Positions 1 to 8,735 of a DNA stretch of 64,000 nucleotides are shown here, in pieces. Each line of letters opens with the position of its first letter. Within the stretch, counting starts at the first letter, position 1. Source of the DNA: Thermocatellispora tengchongensis (GTDB lineage: Bacteria > Actinomycetota > Actinomycetes > Streptosporangiales > Streptosporangiaceae); contig NZ_JACHGN010000001.1 in NCBI RefSeq assembly GCF_014202315.1, positions 147,757-211,756 of the forward strand. Reading direction: 5' to 3'. The notes below the pieces were generated by a model. It saw nothing but the letters and a program-made list of their open reading frames with translations, ran no database searches and was not told the origin of the DNA. Both the position numbers and the translations under genes were made by a program.

Positions 1-1
1 C

Positions 2-691
2 GCGCCGCGTACGGTGCCCAGGGGGATGATCCGCAGCCTGATGCTGGCCACGGTGCTGTACATCGCCGTGGCCGTGGTCATGGTGGGCATGATCCCCTAC
101 ACCCTGATGGACCCCGACACGCCGCTCGCCTCGGCGTTCCGGCAGGTCGGGGTGGGGTTCATGGCGCACGTCATCAACGTGGGCGCGGTGCTCGGCCTGA
201 CCACGGTGGTGCTGGTCCTGCTGGTCGGGCAGACCAGGGTGCTGTTCTCCATGGCGCGCGACGGCCTGCTGCCGCGCGGGCTGGCCACGCTGAGCCGCTT
301 CCGCAGCCCGTCGCGGGCCACGCTGGTGATCGGGCTGGTCGCACTGGTGCTGGCCGAGACCGTGCCGGTGCTCACGCTGCAGCAGCTCGTGGTGATGGGC
401 ACGCTGTTCGCCTTCCTGTTCGTCGCCGCCGGTGTGATCGTGATGCGGCAGAGCATGCCGGACCTGTCACGCGGGTTCCGGGTGCCGCTCTCGCCGGTGG
501 TGCCGATGCTGTCGCTGGCGGCCACGCTGTGGCTGATGCTGAACCTCCAGGTCATCACCTGGATCTACTTCGCGGTGTGGATGGCGGCGGGCTTCGTGGC
601 GTACCTGCTGTACGGCCGCAGGTTCAGCGTGCTCGCGCCCGGCGCGCCCCCGCGGCCCTCGGGCGAGCGGGGACGCCACCGGCGCGGCTAG
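2..691 (+). CDS. Amino-acid permease, APC superfamily, C-terminal part (5' end cut by window)
   Basis: The reading frame is open from the first bases of the window, so the N-terminal half is missing. What remains has about six hydrophobic segments typical of cationic amino-acid transporters (CAT/YfnA group of the APC superfamily). It contains the loop GQTRVLFSMARDGLLPR, which in this family joins two transmembrane helices. The protein would import amino acids across the cytoplasmic membrane by secondary transport; the substrate cannot be read from this fragment. The C-terminus is a basic hydrophilic tail. Its stop overlaps that of the convergent ABC ATPase gene by 4 bp, and no separate terminator is visible between them. 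Confidence 0.85.
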   Translation, partial: APRTVPRGMIRSLMLATVLYIAVAVVMVGMIPYTLMDPDTPLASAFRQVGVGFMAHVINVGAVLGLTTVVLVLLVGQTRVLFSMARDGLLPRGLATLSRFRSPSRATLVIGLVALVLAETVPVLTLQQLVVMGTLFAFLFVAAGVIVMRQSMPDLSRGFRVPLSPVVPMLSLAATLWLMLNLQVITWIYFAVWMAAGFVAYLLYGRRFSVLAPGAPPRPSGERGRHRRG

Positions 692-1431
692 AGCCTGCGG
701 GAGGCGATGACCGTGCTCAGGAACGCCCGAGTACGCTCGTGCCGCGGCTCGGTGAAGATCTGCTCCGGCGTGCCCCGCTCGCGCAGCACGCCCTCGTCCA
801 GGAAGCACACCGTGTCGGCGATCTCGCGGGCGAAGCCCATCTCGTGCGTGGCCAGGATCATGGTCATGCCGCCCTCGCGCAGCTCCCTGATCACGCCCAG
901 CACCTCGGCGACCAGCGCGGGGTCGAGCGCCGAGGTGACCTCGTCCAGCAGCATGAGCCGGGGCCGGGTGGCCAGCGCCCGGATGATGGCCACGCGCTGC
1001 TGCTGGCCGCCGGAGAGCCGGTCGGGGTAGGCGCCCGCCTTGTCGGCCAGGCCGAAACGGGTCAGCAGCTCGCGGGCCTCCTCCTCGGCCCGGCCCCGGG
1101 GGACGCCGTGCGCCTTGACCGGGGCCAGGCAGATGTTGTCCAGCACGGTCATGTGCGGGAACAGGTTGTAGGACTGGAACACCATGCCGATGCGCTTGCG
1201 GACGGCGTCGGCGTCGGCCCGCGGGGAGGTGATCTCCTCCTCGTCGAGGAAGATGGCGCCGTCGTCCACGGTCTCCAGCAGGTTCACGCAGCGCAGCAGG
1301 GTGGACTTGCCCGAGCCGGACGCCCCGATCAGGCACACCACCTCGTGCGGCGCCACGGCCAGATCGACGCCGCGCAGCACGCTGTGGCCGTGGTAGTCCT
1401 TCCACAGGTTCTCGATCCGCAGCAGGGTCAT
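688..1431 (-). CDS. Polar amino-acid ABC transporter, ATP-binding subunit (GlnQ type)
   Basis: This is a 247-residue cytoplasmic ATPase that powers amino-acid uptake. Walker A (GASGSGKST) lies at residues 36-44, the Q-loop glutamine at about 86, the signature LSGGQQQR at 139-146 and Walker B with LLDE at 159-164, followed by TSALDP. This is the normal length and motif set for the PAAT family (GlnQ, GluA, HisP). The start ATG overlaps the stop of the upstream permease gene as ATGA, so the two are translationally coupled. It is the last gene of a three-gene minus-strand operon (binding protein, permease, ATPase). The exact amino acid carried is not evident. Confidence 0.93.
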   Translation of the reverse strand: MTLLRIENLWKDYHGHSVLRGVDLAVAPHEVVCLIGASGSGKSTLLRCVNLLETVDDGAIFLDEEEITSPRADADAVRKRIGMVFQSYNLFPHMTVLDNICLAPVKAHGVPRGRAEEEARELLTRFGLADKAGAYPDRLSGGQQQRVAIIRALATRPRLMLLDEVTSALDPALVAEVLGVIRELREGGMTMILATHEMGFAREIADTVCFLDEGVLRERGTPEQIFTEPRHERTRAFLSTVIASRRL

Positions 1432-2468
1432 GCGCCGCGCCTCCTCGCCGTACGGGCCGCCAGGTAGTCGGTGAACCGGGCCATGGGGATCGTGAGCAGG
1501 ACGAACAGCAGCGCGGCGGCGAGGTAGGGGGTGTAGTTGAACTTCGAGCTGGCGTAGATCTGGGCCTGGCGCAGCGCCTCGATGACCCCGATGGTGGACA
1601 CCAGCGCGGTGTCCTTCTGCAGCGAGACGAAGTCGTTGAGCAGGGGCGGCACCACGTTGCGCACCGCCTGCGGCAGCACGACGTACCGCATGGCCTGGGT
1701 GTGGGACAGGCCGAGGGAGCGGGCGGCGGCGCGCTGACCGGGGTGCACGGTCGCGATGCCGGCGCGGAACACCTCGGCGACGTAGGCGGTGTAGGACAGC
1801 GTCAGCGCGATGACGCCGAGCGTGACCTCGTCGTCGGGGACGCCCTGTAGCCGCAGCGCGGGCAGCCCGAAGCCGACCAGCAGGATCACCAGCAGCGTGG
1901 GCACGCCGCGGAACACGTCCACGTACATCACCGCCAGCGCGCGCAGCGGGAAGAACACCGGCGCGCGCAGCTCGCGGACCAGCGCGATCAGCAGGCCCGC
2001 GATCAGGATCAGCGGCTCGGCGATCAGGAAGATCTGGACGTTGACCCAGAACCCGGCCACGACGTCGGGCAGCGCCTCGGCGAATGCGGCCGGGTCGAAG
2101 AACGCCGCGCGCACCCGCTCCCAGCCGGGCGCGTTGACGACCACCGCCACGACCAGGGCCAGGAAGATGATCGTGGAGGCCGAGGCCACCGACCCGGAGC
2201 GGTACGCCCGCCGCCGGCGCAGCCGCTCCCGCTCCACCTGCCGGGCGCTCTTGACCCTGCCGCCCCCCGCGACCGTCCCGGCCGGCACCGCGGACGGCTC
2301 AGACGGCACCGCAGAGGGCCCAGACGGCACCGCAGAGGGCCCAGACGGCACCGCGGAGGGCCCAGACGGCACCGCCGCCGCCCCAGACGGCACCGCGGAC
2401 GGCCCGGCGGGAGTGTCGGGTGGGCCCGCCGGGGTCTCGGGGGACGGCGAGCCCGGTGCGTCCGTCAC
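1428..2468 (-). CDS. Polar amino-acid ABC transporter permease with repetitive N-terminal extension
   Basis: This is a membrane permease of the His/Glu/Gln/Arg family. The conserved domain has about five helices and ends in the ATPase-coupling loop (GLSHTQAMRYVVLPQAVRNVVPP), the family's EAA-type motif. I place the start at a GTG that overlaps the stop of the binding-protein gene as GTGA, giving 346 residues; a longer in-frame start at 2504 would lie inside the upstream gene. The first ~75 residues are a proline-serine-rich tail made of 7-residue repeats (GPSAVPS and variants), followed by a basic stretch before the first membrane segment. Such an extension is not part of the family fold. A single permease implies a homodimeric channel. 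Confidence 0.9.
   Translation of the reverse strand: MTDAPGSPSPETPAGPPDTPAGPSAVPSGAAAVPSGPSAVPSGPSAVPSGPSAVPSEPSAVPAGTVAGGGRVKSARQVERERLRRRRAYRSGSVASASTIIFLALVVAVVVNAPGWERVRAAFFDPAAFAEALPDVVAGFWVNVQIFLIAEPLILIAGLLIALVRELRAPVFFPLRALAVMYVDVFRGVPTLLVILLVGFGLPALRLQGVPDDEVTLGVIALTLSYTAYVAEVFRAGIATVHPGQRAAARSLGLSHTQAMRYVVLPQAVRNVVPPLLNDFVSLQKDTALVSTIGVIEALRQAQIYASSKFNYTPYLAAALLFVLLTIPMARFTDYLAARTARRRGA
2284..2409. repeat. 21-bp tandem repeat, six copies, in the permease 5' coding region
   Basis: Six consecutive 21-bp units beginning GGCACCGC run from 2284 to 2409. Two are identical and the others differ at a few positions. On the minus strand they encode the heptad GPSAVPS and variants. The unit is a multiple of three, so copy-number change would keep the frame. 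Confidence 0.9.
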
Positions 2469-3355
2469 TTGAGCTCCGGCGCGCCGGCCGCGGAGCCGAG
2501 CCACTCGGTCTCGATCTTCCGCAGGTCACCGGACGACTCGACCTGGGCGATGGCCTGGTTGACGCAGGTCACCAGGCCGCTGCCCTTCTCCATGACCAGG
2601 CCGAACTCCTCCGGCGTGCCGGAGGCGGCGTCGAACTGGCCCACGATCACCGAGTTCTCCACCTGGGCGGCGGTGACGTAGAACGCGGTCGGCAGGTCCA
2701 CCACGATCGCGTCCACCTGGCCGTTCTTCAGCGCGTTCACCGCGTCCACCTGCTGGTTGTACACCTTGGGCTGCTCGGTCGTGCGGATCACGTCCTGGAC
2801 GGCCTGCAGCGAGGTGGTGCCGACCTGGACGCCGATCGTGGCGTCCCTCAGCCCGGCGAGATCGGTGGCGGAGGCGAACTTCGAGCCCTTCACGGCCACC
2901 ACGGCCTGCTTGACCCGGTAGTAGCCGTCGCTGAAGTCCACGGCCTTGGCCCGGTCGGGGGTGATGGAGACCTGGTTGATGTCGAAGTCGAACTTCTTCG
3001 CGCCGGGCGAGAACGCGCTGTCGAAGGCCACGGTGATCCAGTCGACCTCGTCGCGGGTGAAGCCGAGCCTGCCGGCGACGGCGTACGCGACGGCGCTCTC
3101 GAAGCCCTGACCGTTGGACGGGTCGTCGTCCTTGAACCACGGCTCGTACGCCGGCTTGTCGGTGCCGATGGTGAGCCGGCCCGGGTTCTTCAGCGGCAGC
3201 GCGTCCTTGCTGCACGCGGGGGACGCGGCGGCGGTGCCGGAACCGCCGGTCGCGGGTGTGGCGGTGGTGCCGGATTCGGAGACCGGGGCGCAGGCGGTGG
3301 CGACCGCGGTCGCCAGCATGCCGGCCGTGACGAGGATGAGGGGACGACGGACCAT
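2465..3355 (-). CDS. Polar amino-acid ABC transporter substrate-binding lipoprotein
   Basis: This is a 296-residue periplasmic-binding-protein family 3 protein (GluB/GlnH type), which captures an amino acid outside the membrane for the permease and ATPase encoded just downstream. The N-terminus is a lipoprotein signal: basic MVRR, a hydrophobic stretch, then the lipobox-like ATAC at about residues 19-22, whose cysteine would be lipidated. The mature part has the family's two-lobe layout, with LTIGTDKPAYEPW near the start and a VDFSDGYY segment. The start ATG at 3355 is preceded by GGAGG seven bases upstream. It is the first gene of the operon; its promoter should lie in 3356-3401. Confidence 0.92.
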   Translation of the reverse strand: MVRRPLILVTAGMLATAVATACAPVSESGTTATPATGGSGTAAASPACSKDALPLKNPGRLTIGTDKPAYEPWFKDDDPSNGQGFESAVAYAVAGRLGFTRDEVDWITVAFDSAFSPGAKKFDFDINQVSITPDRAKAVDFSDGYYRVKQAVVAVKGSKFASATDLAGLRDATIGVQVGTTSLQAVQDVIRTTEQPKVYNQQVDAVNALKNGQVDAIVVDLPTAFYVTAAQVENSVIVGQFDAASGTPEEFGLVMEKGSGLVTCVNQAIAQVESSGDLRKIETEWLGSAAGAPELK

Positions 3356-3401
3356 GACCCGGCCTCCAGGGGATTTCAGGGAGAATGCGGGGGGAAATTG
3401 T

Positions 3402-3437
3402 AAAGGGCCTCCTCCCTGACGTGGGAGGAGGCCCTTT
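3402..3437 (-). terminator. Intrinsic terminator of the rpsF-ssb-rpsR-rplI operon
   Basis: A perfect 15-bp inverted repeat (3402-3416 with 3423-3437) with a 6-base loop lies 22 bp beyond the rplI stop. On the minus strand the stem ends in TTT and continues ACAATTT. It sits between rplI and the start of the ABC operon, so it would separate the two minus-strand units. Confidence 0.85.
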
Positions 3438-3459
3438 CAGGCCCGGTGGGGACGCCGCG

Positions 3460-3912
3460 TCAGGCCGCGACGACCTCGACGTCGAGCTGCGCCGAGACCT
3501 CGGGGTGCAGCTTGACCGAGACCCGGTGCGAGCCGATGCTCTTGATCGGGTTGGCGATCTCGATGCGGCGCCTGTCGAGCTCGGGACCGCCGGCGGCCTT
3601 GACGGCCTCGGCGACGTCGCCGGTGGTGACCGAGCCGAACAGCCGGCCGGACTCGCCGGCGCGGACCTTCAGCGTCACCTTCAGCGACTTGAGCCGGCCC
3701 GCGACCTCCTGGGCGGTGCCGAGGTCGCGGATCTGGCGGGCGTCGCGCGCCTTCTTGATCGAGGCGATCTGCTTCTCGCCGCCACGGGTCCACAGGATCG
3801 CGTAGCCGCGCGGGAGGAGGTAGTTACGGCCGTACCCCGGCTTGACCTCGACGATGTCGCCGGGGGCGCCGAGGCCGGAGACCTCGCTGGTGAGGATGAG
3901 CTTCATAGCCAT
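3460..3912 (-). CDS. rplI: 50S ribosomal protein L9
   Basis: This 150-residue protein is a component of the large ribosomal subunit that binds 23S rRNA near the L1 stalk. The N-terminal domain [19 protein letters not shown] with [13 protein letters not shown] is diagnostic of L9. It is followed by the connecting helix ([20 protein letters not shown]) and the C-terminal domain ending LDVEVVAA. I chose the ATG at 3912, which has GGAGG ten bases upstream, rather than an ATG two codons later. It is the last gene of the rpsF-ssb-rpsR-rplI operon and is followed by a strong hairpin terminator. Confidence 0.97.
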   Translation of the reverse strand: MAMKLILTSEVSGLGAPGDIVEVKPGYGRNYLLPRGYAILWTRGGEKQIASIKKARDARQIRDLGTAQEVAGRLKSLKVTLKVRAGESGRLFGSVTTGDVAEAVKAAGGPELDRRRIEIANPIKSIGSHRVSVKLHPEVSAQLDVEVVAA

Positions 3913-3928
3913 AGTCGCGAAACCTCCC

Positions 3929-4165
3929 TTAGCGCGCGGTGCTCGTGTACGGCAGCAGGGCCATCTCACGCGCGTTCTTGATCGCGGTCGCCACGTCGCG
4001 CTGGTGCTGGGTGCAGTTGCCCGTCACCCGGCGGGCACGGATCTTGCCGCGGTCGGAGATGAACTTCCGCAGCAGCCCGGTGTCCTTGTAATCGACGTAG
4101 GAGATCTTGTCGTGGCAGAACAGGCAAACCTTCTTCTTCGGCTTGCGCAGTGCCGGCTTGGCCAT
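3929..4165 (-). CDS. rpsR: 30S ribosomal protein S18 (cysteine-containing form)
   Basis: This 78-residue S18 binds the small-subunit platform next to S6. The recognisable core is [27 protein letters not shown], with [20 protein letters not shown] at the end. It has CLFC at residues 14-17 and a further cysteine in GNCTQH, so it belongs to the cysteine-rich, probably zinc-binding version. Actinobacteria often encode a second zinc-free S18 elsewhere under Zur control; none is visible here. The gene is 16 bp from rplI and downstream of ssb in one operon. Confidence 0.96.
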   Translation of the reverse strand: MAKPALRKPKKKVCLFCHDKISYVDYKDTGLLRKFISDRGKIRARRVTGNCTQHQRDVATAIKNAREMALLPYTSTAR

Positions 4166-4241
4166 CGTGGTGCTCCTTTCAGAGCCCCGCCGTAGGGCGG
4201 GAATGGTCAGTTCGGATGGGTGGGCAATTCACAGGGGAGGG

Positions 4242-4784
<543 letters not shown>

Positions 4785-4889
4785 GGCTCCGGTGGCCTTC
4801 CTACAACGGATCGGCTATGGGTTACGGCCCACACTACGGCCGCCCCCCGACAATTTCCGCCCGGTCGCCGGAGCGACCGCACGGAAGCT

Positions 4890-5180
4890 TCAGTGCACGT
4901 CGGGACGCAGGACCTTGGTGCGCAGGATGCCCTCGTTGAGGTTCATCTGACGGTCGAGCTCCTTGACCGTGGCCGGCTCGGCGGTCAGGTCGATGACCGC
5001 GTAGATGCCCTCGGCCTTCTTCGCGATCTCGTACGACAGCCGGCGGCGGCCCCAGACATCGACCTTCTCGACCGTGCCGCCGTCGTTGCGCACGACGGCG
5101 AGGAACTGGTCGAGGGACGGCGCGACGGTACGCTCGTCGAGCGCCGGGTCGAGGATGACCATCATTTCGTATCGACGCAT
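4890..5180 (-). CDS. rpsF: 30S ribosomal protein S6
   Basis: This 96-residue S6 forms the S6-S18 pair on the small-subunit platform. [19 protein letters not shown] at the start and [16 protein letters not shown] in the middle are diagnostic. I chose the ATG at 5180, with GGAGG about 12 bases upstream; a longer in-frame start at 5360 adds non-conserved residues. It is the first gene of the rpsF-ssb-rpsR-rplI operon, and its promoter should lie in the 294-bp gap before the divergent membrane-protein gene at 5475. No E. coli-like C-terminal glutamate tail is present. Confidence 0.95.
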   Translation of the reverse strand: MRRYEMMVILDPALDERTVAPSLDQFLAVVRNDGGTVEKVDVWGRRRLSYEIAKKAEGIYAVIDLTAEPATVKELDRQMNLNEGILRTKVLRPDVH

Positions 5181-5474
5181 GCTGACTTCGGACCTCCTCT
5201 GGACTCTTGCGGTCACGACACCGTGCCGTGACAGGAGGGCGCTGGCGCGCTCGCCGGCCGCCTCACTGCGGCGGGGCGGCGGTGCGGGCGATGAAACGCC
5301 CAGCACATCACGCAGCCGGTCCAGGCTACCAGCACCGGGCCGGTGCGGCGGCCCGTTCACGGCCGGTCACCGCGGCGGTCCCCAAGCAAATGATTGGGTA
5401 GCCATCAGCCGGGGAACGTCCATGTCACTCGTTGTATGTCCTTGATGTCGTTAGGGTCCTTGGGGGTGGCGCCC

Positions 5475-5786
5475 ATGCCACACATGTTCGGCCCCGTGGA
5501 GCACCGGCCGTTCCGGCTGACGCTGAACAGCGACGGACGCTCGCATCCCGTCGAGAACCTGCTCAGCATCGCCACGCTGGTGGTCGGCCTGCTGGCGTTC
5601 ATCACGGGGTTCATCCCCGGCGCGCACGTCATCGCCTCCTGGGCGGGCGCGCTCGGCTTCGGCGGCGGCCTGTACTCGCAGTACATCTCGGCCACCACGC
5701 CGGAACGCGCGCTCAACGTCGTCGGCATCGTGGCGTCCTTCGTGGGCGTCGCGCTGGGCATCTACCACGGCGGCTTCATGCCCTGA
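5475..5786 (+). CDS. Small three-helix membrane protein, unknown function
   Basis: This is a 103-residue protein (from the ATG at 5475) of unknown function. After a hydrophilic N-terminus (MPHMFGPVEHRPFRLTLNSDGRSHPVENLL) it has three hydrophobic segments: NLLSIATLVVGLLAFITGFI, VIASWAGALGFGGGLYSQYI and VVGIVASFVGVALGIYHG. Upstream in-frame ATGs at 5436 and 5445 and a TTG at 5394 are possible; I prefer 5475 because a G-rich stretch lies just before it. It is divergent from rpsF. No catalytic motif is visible. Confidence 0.6.
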   Translation: MPHMFGPVEHRPFRLTLNSDGRSHPVENLLSIATLVVGLLAFITGFIPGAHVIASWAGALGFGGGLYSQYISATTPERALNVVGIVASFVGVALGIYHGGFMP

Positions 5787-5914
5787 CCGCATTCCCCGGC
5801 CGGATGCCCCGACCGCGGACGGTACGCCCGCGGGTCCCGCCGGGCCCGCGGGCGCGCTCGCGATCGGCCCTCGCCCCCGGTGAGCCTTCGAGTGCGGTCA
5901 GCCTTCGCGTGCGG

Positions 5915-6094
5915 TCAGCCGCTGATGTGCAGGTCCACCCCCAGCAGGGGGAGGAACCACAGGAAGACCGCGAGCACGGCCTCGGCCAGGTCCTTCAGCA
6001 GGGCGGGGGTGATGTAGTCGTAGACCCAGGCGACATAGAGGCCGACCAGGAGATATATCAGGAGAACTAATCCAGAGATCCTGCGATATGTCAC
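5915..6094 (-). CDS. 59-residue membrane protein, unknown function
   Basis: A GTG start at 6094, preceded by GGAG six bases upstream, opens a 59-codon frame ending at 5915. The product begins MTYRRISGLVLLIYLLVGLY and has two hydrophobic segments: residues 8-25, and 37-54 around AVLAVFLWFLPLLG. The helices are joined by a short loop with aromatic and acidic residues (WVYDYITPALLKDL). Codon choice is mixed near the start and GC3-rich after it, as expected of a real gene. The function is unknown. It lies between two plus-strand genes. Confidence 0.6.
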   Translation of the reverse strand: MTYRRISGLVLLIYLLVGLYVAWVYDYITPALLKDLAEAVLAVFLWFLPLLGVDLHISG

Positions 6095-6214
6095 GTCAAG
6101 CTCCTCGCGCTCGCCCGCACGATCGGGGGGGTGTGCGGCGCGCCGCCCGACTTCCCGTACAGACGCTCTTGAAACGGAGCCGGCCGCTCACCTGGGTGGA
6201 CTACTCTCAGGGGC

Positions 6215-6973
6215 ATGCCGCGCATCGGAGCTCATGTCGACCAGGACGATCCCCGTGGCCACGCCGAGGCCGTGGGCGCCGACGTGGTGCAGTTCTTCCT
6301 CGGCGATCCGCAGAGCTACAAGGGCCCGGTGGTGCCCGAGAAGGCGGCCGACCTGGCGGGGTCGGGCATCGACGTCTACATCCACGCGCCGTACGTCATC
6401 AACGTCGCCTCCCCCAACAACCGGATCAGGATTCCCAGCCGCAAGCTGCTCACCCAGCACCTTGAGGCGGCGGCCGGGGTCGGGGCCAAGGGCCTGATCG
6501 TGCACGGCGGCCACGTCGGCAAGGACGACGACCCGCAGGCCGGCTTCGACAACTGGCGCAAGGTGTTCGAGCGGCTCGGCGAGCACGAGGTGCCGGTCCT
6601 GATCGAGAACACCGCGGGCGGCGGCAACGCGATGGCCCGCAAGCTGGAGCGCATCGCCCGGCTGTGGGACTCCCTCGACGGCTTCGACGTCGGCTTCTGC
6701 CTCGACACCTGCCACGCCCACGCGGGCGGCGAGGATCTGGTGGACCTCGTCGACCGGGTCAAGGCCATCACCGGCCGCATCGACCTGGTCCACTGCAACG
6801 ACTCGCGCGACGCCTTCGACTCCGGGGCCGACCGCCACACCAACCTCGGCGCGGGACAGATCGACCCCGAGCTGATCCTGGCCGTATGCCGCGCCGCCGG
6901 CGCACCGATCGTGGTCGAGACCCCCGGCGCGGGTCAGGCCGACGACATCGCCTTCCTGCGCAAGCACCTGTAG
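6215..6973 (+). CDS. nfo: Deoxyribonuclease IV (AP endonuclease family 2)
   Basis: This 252-residue TIM-barrel enzyme would cleave DNA at abasic sites in base-excision repair, using a three-zinc centre. Family features are MPRIGAHV at the N-terminus, [15 protein letters not shown] (the HAPY-type motif), [33 protein letters not shown], and [25 protein letters not shown] carrying metal-binding His/Asp residues. Length is slightly shorter than E. coli Nfo (about 285). It is alone on the plus strand, followed by a long repetitive intergenic region. Confidence 0.92.
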   Translation: MPRIGAHVDQDDPRGHAEAVGADVVQFFLGDPQSYKGPVVPEKAADLAGSGIDVYIHAPYVINVASPNNRIRIPSRKLLTQHLEAAAGVGAKGLIVHGGHVGKDDDPQAGFDNWRKVFERLGEHEVPVLIENTAGGGNAMARKLERIARLWDSLDGFDVGFCLDTCHAHAGGEDLVDLVDRVKAITGRIDLVHCNDSRDAFDSGADRHTNLGAGQIDPELILAVCRAAGAPIVVETPGAGQADDIAFLRKHL

Positions 6974-7079
6974 CCCGCCGGGGCGGAGCAACCCGCCTGG
7001 GGCAGAGCAGCCCGCTCGGGGCGGGGCAGCCCCGGCCGGGCCCGTCCGTGCACCCCCTTGCGCCCCAACGCACCCTGCG

Positions 7080-7425
7080 AGGCCCCGTGCGACCCATGCA
7101 CACCCGCGCGACATGTGCACCCCGTGCCCGTGCCCGTGCTCCCCTGGTGCCCCGGCGACCCCGTGCAACCTGTGCACCTCGTGACGCGCACCGTCTGCAC
7201 CCCTGGCCCCGCACACCTCTTCCACCCCGCGGTCCTATGCACCCCGCACACCCCTTGCACCCCGCCGGTCCTGTGCACCCCGCGCGACCTTGCACCGCGC
7301 CGGTCCCGCGCACCCGCGCGACCTTGCACCCGCAGGTCCTGTGCACCCCGCGCGACCTGTGCACCCCGCGCGGCCTGTGCACCCCGCGCGGCCTGTGCAC
7401 CCCGCGGGTCCTGTACACCCGTACG
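7080..7425. repeat. Degenerate 18-bp tandem repeat in the nfo downstream region
   Basis: Four nearly perfect 18-bp units of the form CCTGTGCACCCCGCGCGG lie at 7338-7409. They are flanked, back to about 7080, by decayed copies of variable length sharing TGTGCACCCC. The 582-bp gap 6974-7555 holds no credible gene: frames on both strands stay open only because 18 is a multiple of three. Each unit contains TGTGCAC, which resembles half of a DnaA box. Confidence 0.85.
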
Positions 7426-7484
7426 GCAGTGGCCCGGCCGTCTCGTTCACCTCGCGGTGGCGCCCGGCCCGCCTGTACACACCC

Positions 7485-7493
7485 TGTGGATAA
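7485..7493 (+). promoter_or_regulatory. Isolated DnaA box
   Basis: TGTGGATAA is a consensus DnaA-binding 9-mer (reverse of TTATCCACA). It lies right after the 18-bp repeat region and about 37 kb from dnaA. Binding is inferred from sequence only. Confidence 0.5.
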
Positions 7494-7555
7494 CTTTTCT
7501 GGATTACGGAGCAGGAAAAGCGGGTAGATCCTTCTATCCCGCCGCTACCCCCCGG

Positions 7556-8728
7556 CTACCCCGCCCAGGCGCCCTGGAGGAACGTCAGCGTGTTCAGGGC
7601 CATCAGCGGCGCCACGAGCAGCCCGTAGACCGCCAGTGTCCACGGCCGTACCTGCGCCATGACCCCGTCCTCCTCCGGGCGGGGCGTGCTCAGGCGGGCG
7701 ATGGCCAGCCACAGCGGCCACCACAGCAGCGCCGAGCGCGGGATCGAGAGGTAGTACGCCGAGCAGATCAGCGCGCCCACCTGCAACCCGACGTAGACCA
7801 GCTCGCTCCACCTGCGCATCCACAGCAGCCACAGCACCAGGCCCACGCCGACCACGGCGCCCGCGATCTCCAGGCGGAACGCCCAGGCGAACTGCCCGTC
7901 GCCGGTGGCCGAGGCCCAGGTGGTCGCGAACGACTCCCACGGGGGCACCAGCCTGCGCCCCCAGCCGGCCTCCTGGGCGTGGTTCCAGGCCAGCCAGTCG
8001 CCCGTACGGCTGTACTGGTAGGCGGAGTAGGCGAGCAGCGGCACGAACGGCACGACCAGCCAGCCCCAGTGCGTACGCAGCCGGGCGCCGGGCTCCTCCT
8101 CCGCCTGCTCGCGCCGGCGGCCCGCGACGTACTCCACGATCAACGCGAACGCGAGGAACAGCCCGGTGATGCGCACGCACGACGCGCCCGCGCCGAGCAG
8201 CCCGGCCGCGAGCCAGTTGCCGCGCCGTGCGGCCAGCCACGCCGGGATGCCGAAGGCCAGGAACAGGGCCTCGCTGTAGCCCGCGAACAGGAACACCGCC
8301 GTCGGGCACAGCAGCAGCGCCAGCACGGCCCGCCACCCCGCGCCCGGCGGGCCCTCGAACTCCGCGAGCCTGGCCAGCGCGACCATGGCCACGGCCCCCG
8401 CGACCAGGGAGATGAACATCCCGCTCAGGGTCCAGTCGCGCACGATCAGGTGGACCGCCCGCAGCGCGAGGGGCATGCCGGGGAAGAAGGCGGGCAGGCC
8501 GGGGTCGGGCCGGGCCGCGGGGTCGCCGTCGTAGCCGTGCTCGGCGATGATGATGAGCAGGTGGGCGTCCCAGTGGCGCCAGCGTTCCAGCAGCGGGCGG
8601 ACGTCGTCGCGGAACAGGGTGCCGGCCGCGACCACCGCCAGCGCGAGCACGCCCAGCCTGGACGCCACCCACAGAGCGAGCGCCTGGTAGGTCGTGGCCT
8701 CCTCGGCCTCGGTCCGCACGCGGGCCAC
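7556..8728 (-). CDS. Membrane mannosyltransferase-like protein (PIG-V related)
   Basis: This 390-residue polytopic membrane protein resembles the bacterial branch of the PIG-V mannosyltransferase family (GT-C fold), which transfers mannose from polyprenol-phosphate-mannose outside the membrane. The early loop WRHWDAHLLIIIAEHGYDG followed by PAFFPGMPLALRAVH matches the family's conserved W-D and FFPxxP-like patterns with its acidic catalytic candidate. About nine hydrophobic segments follow, one with RITGLFLAFALIVEYV. It is 7 bp downstream of a GT87 gene and ends the minus-strand unit DUF5318-PBP-GT87-PIG-V. The acceptor is unknown; a surface glycolipid or glycoprotein is likely. Confidence 0.75.
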   Translation of the reverse strand: MARVRTEAEEATTYQALALWVASRLGVLALAVVAAGTLFRDDVRPLLERWRHWDAHLLIIIAEHGYDGDPAARPDPGLPAFFPGMPLALRAVHLIVRDWTLSGMFISLVAGAVAMVALARLAEFEGPPGAGWRAVLALLLCPTAVFLFAGYSEALFLAFGIPAWLAARRGNWLAAGLLGAGASCVRITGLFLAFALIVEYVAGRRREQAEEEPGARLRTHWGWLVVPFVPLLAYSAYQYSRTGDWLAWNHAQEAGWGRRLVPPWESFATTWASATGDGQFAWAFRLEIAGAVVGVGLVLWLLWMRRWSELVYVGLQVGALICSAYYLSIPRSALLWWPLWLAIARLSTPRPEEDGVMAQVRPWTLAVYGLLVAPLMALNTLTFLQGAWAG

Positions 8729-8735
8729 GGCGCCG

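Noticed and set aside
6768-7480. Minus-strand frames with collagen-like GxH or GCTGRA repeats after nfo
   Set aside because: The 18-bp repeat is a multiple of three, so frames on both strands stay open by arithmetic. One overlaps nfo, and none has a convincing start.
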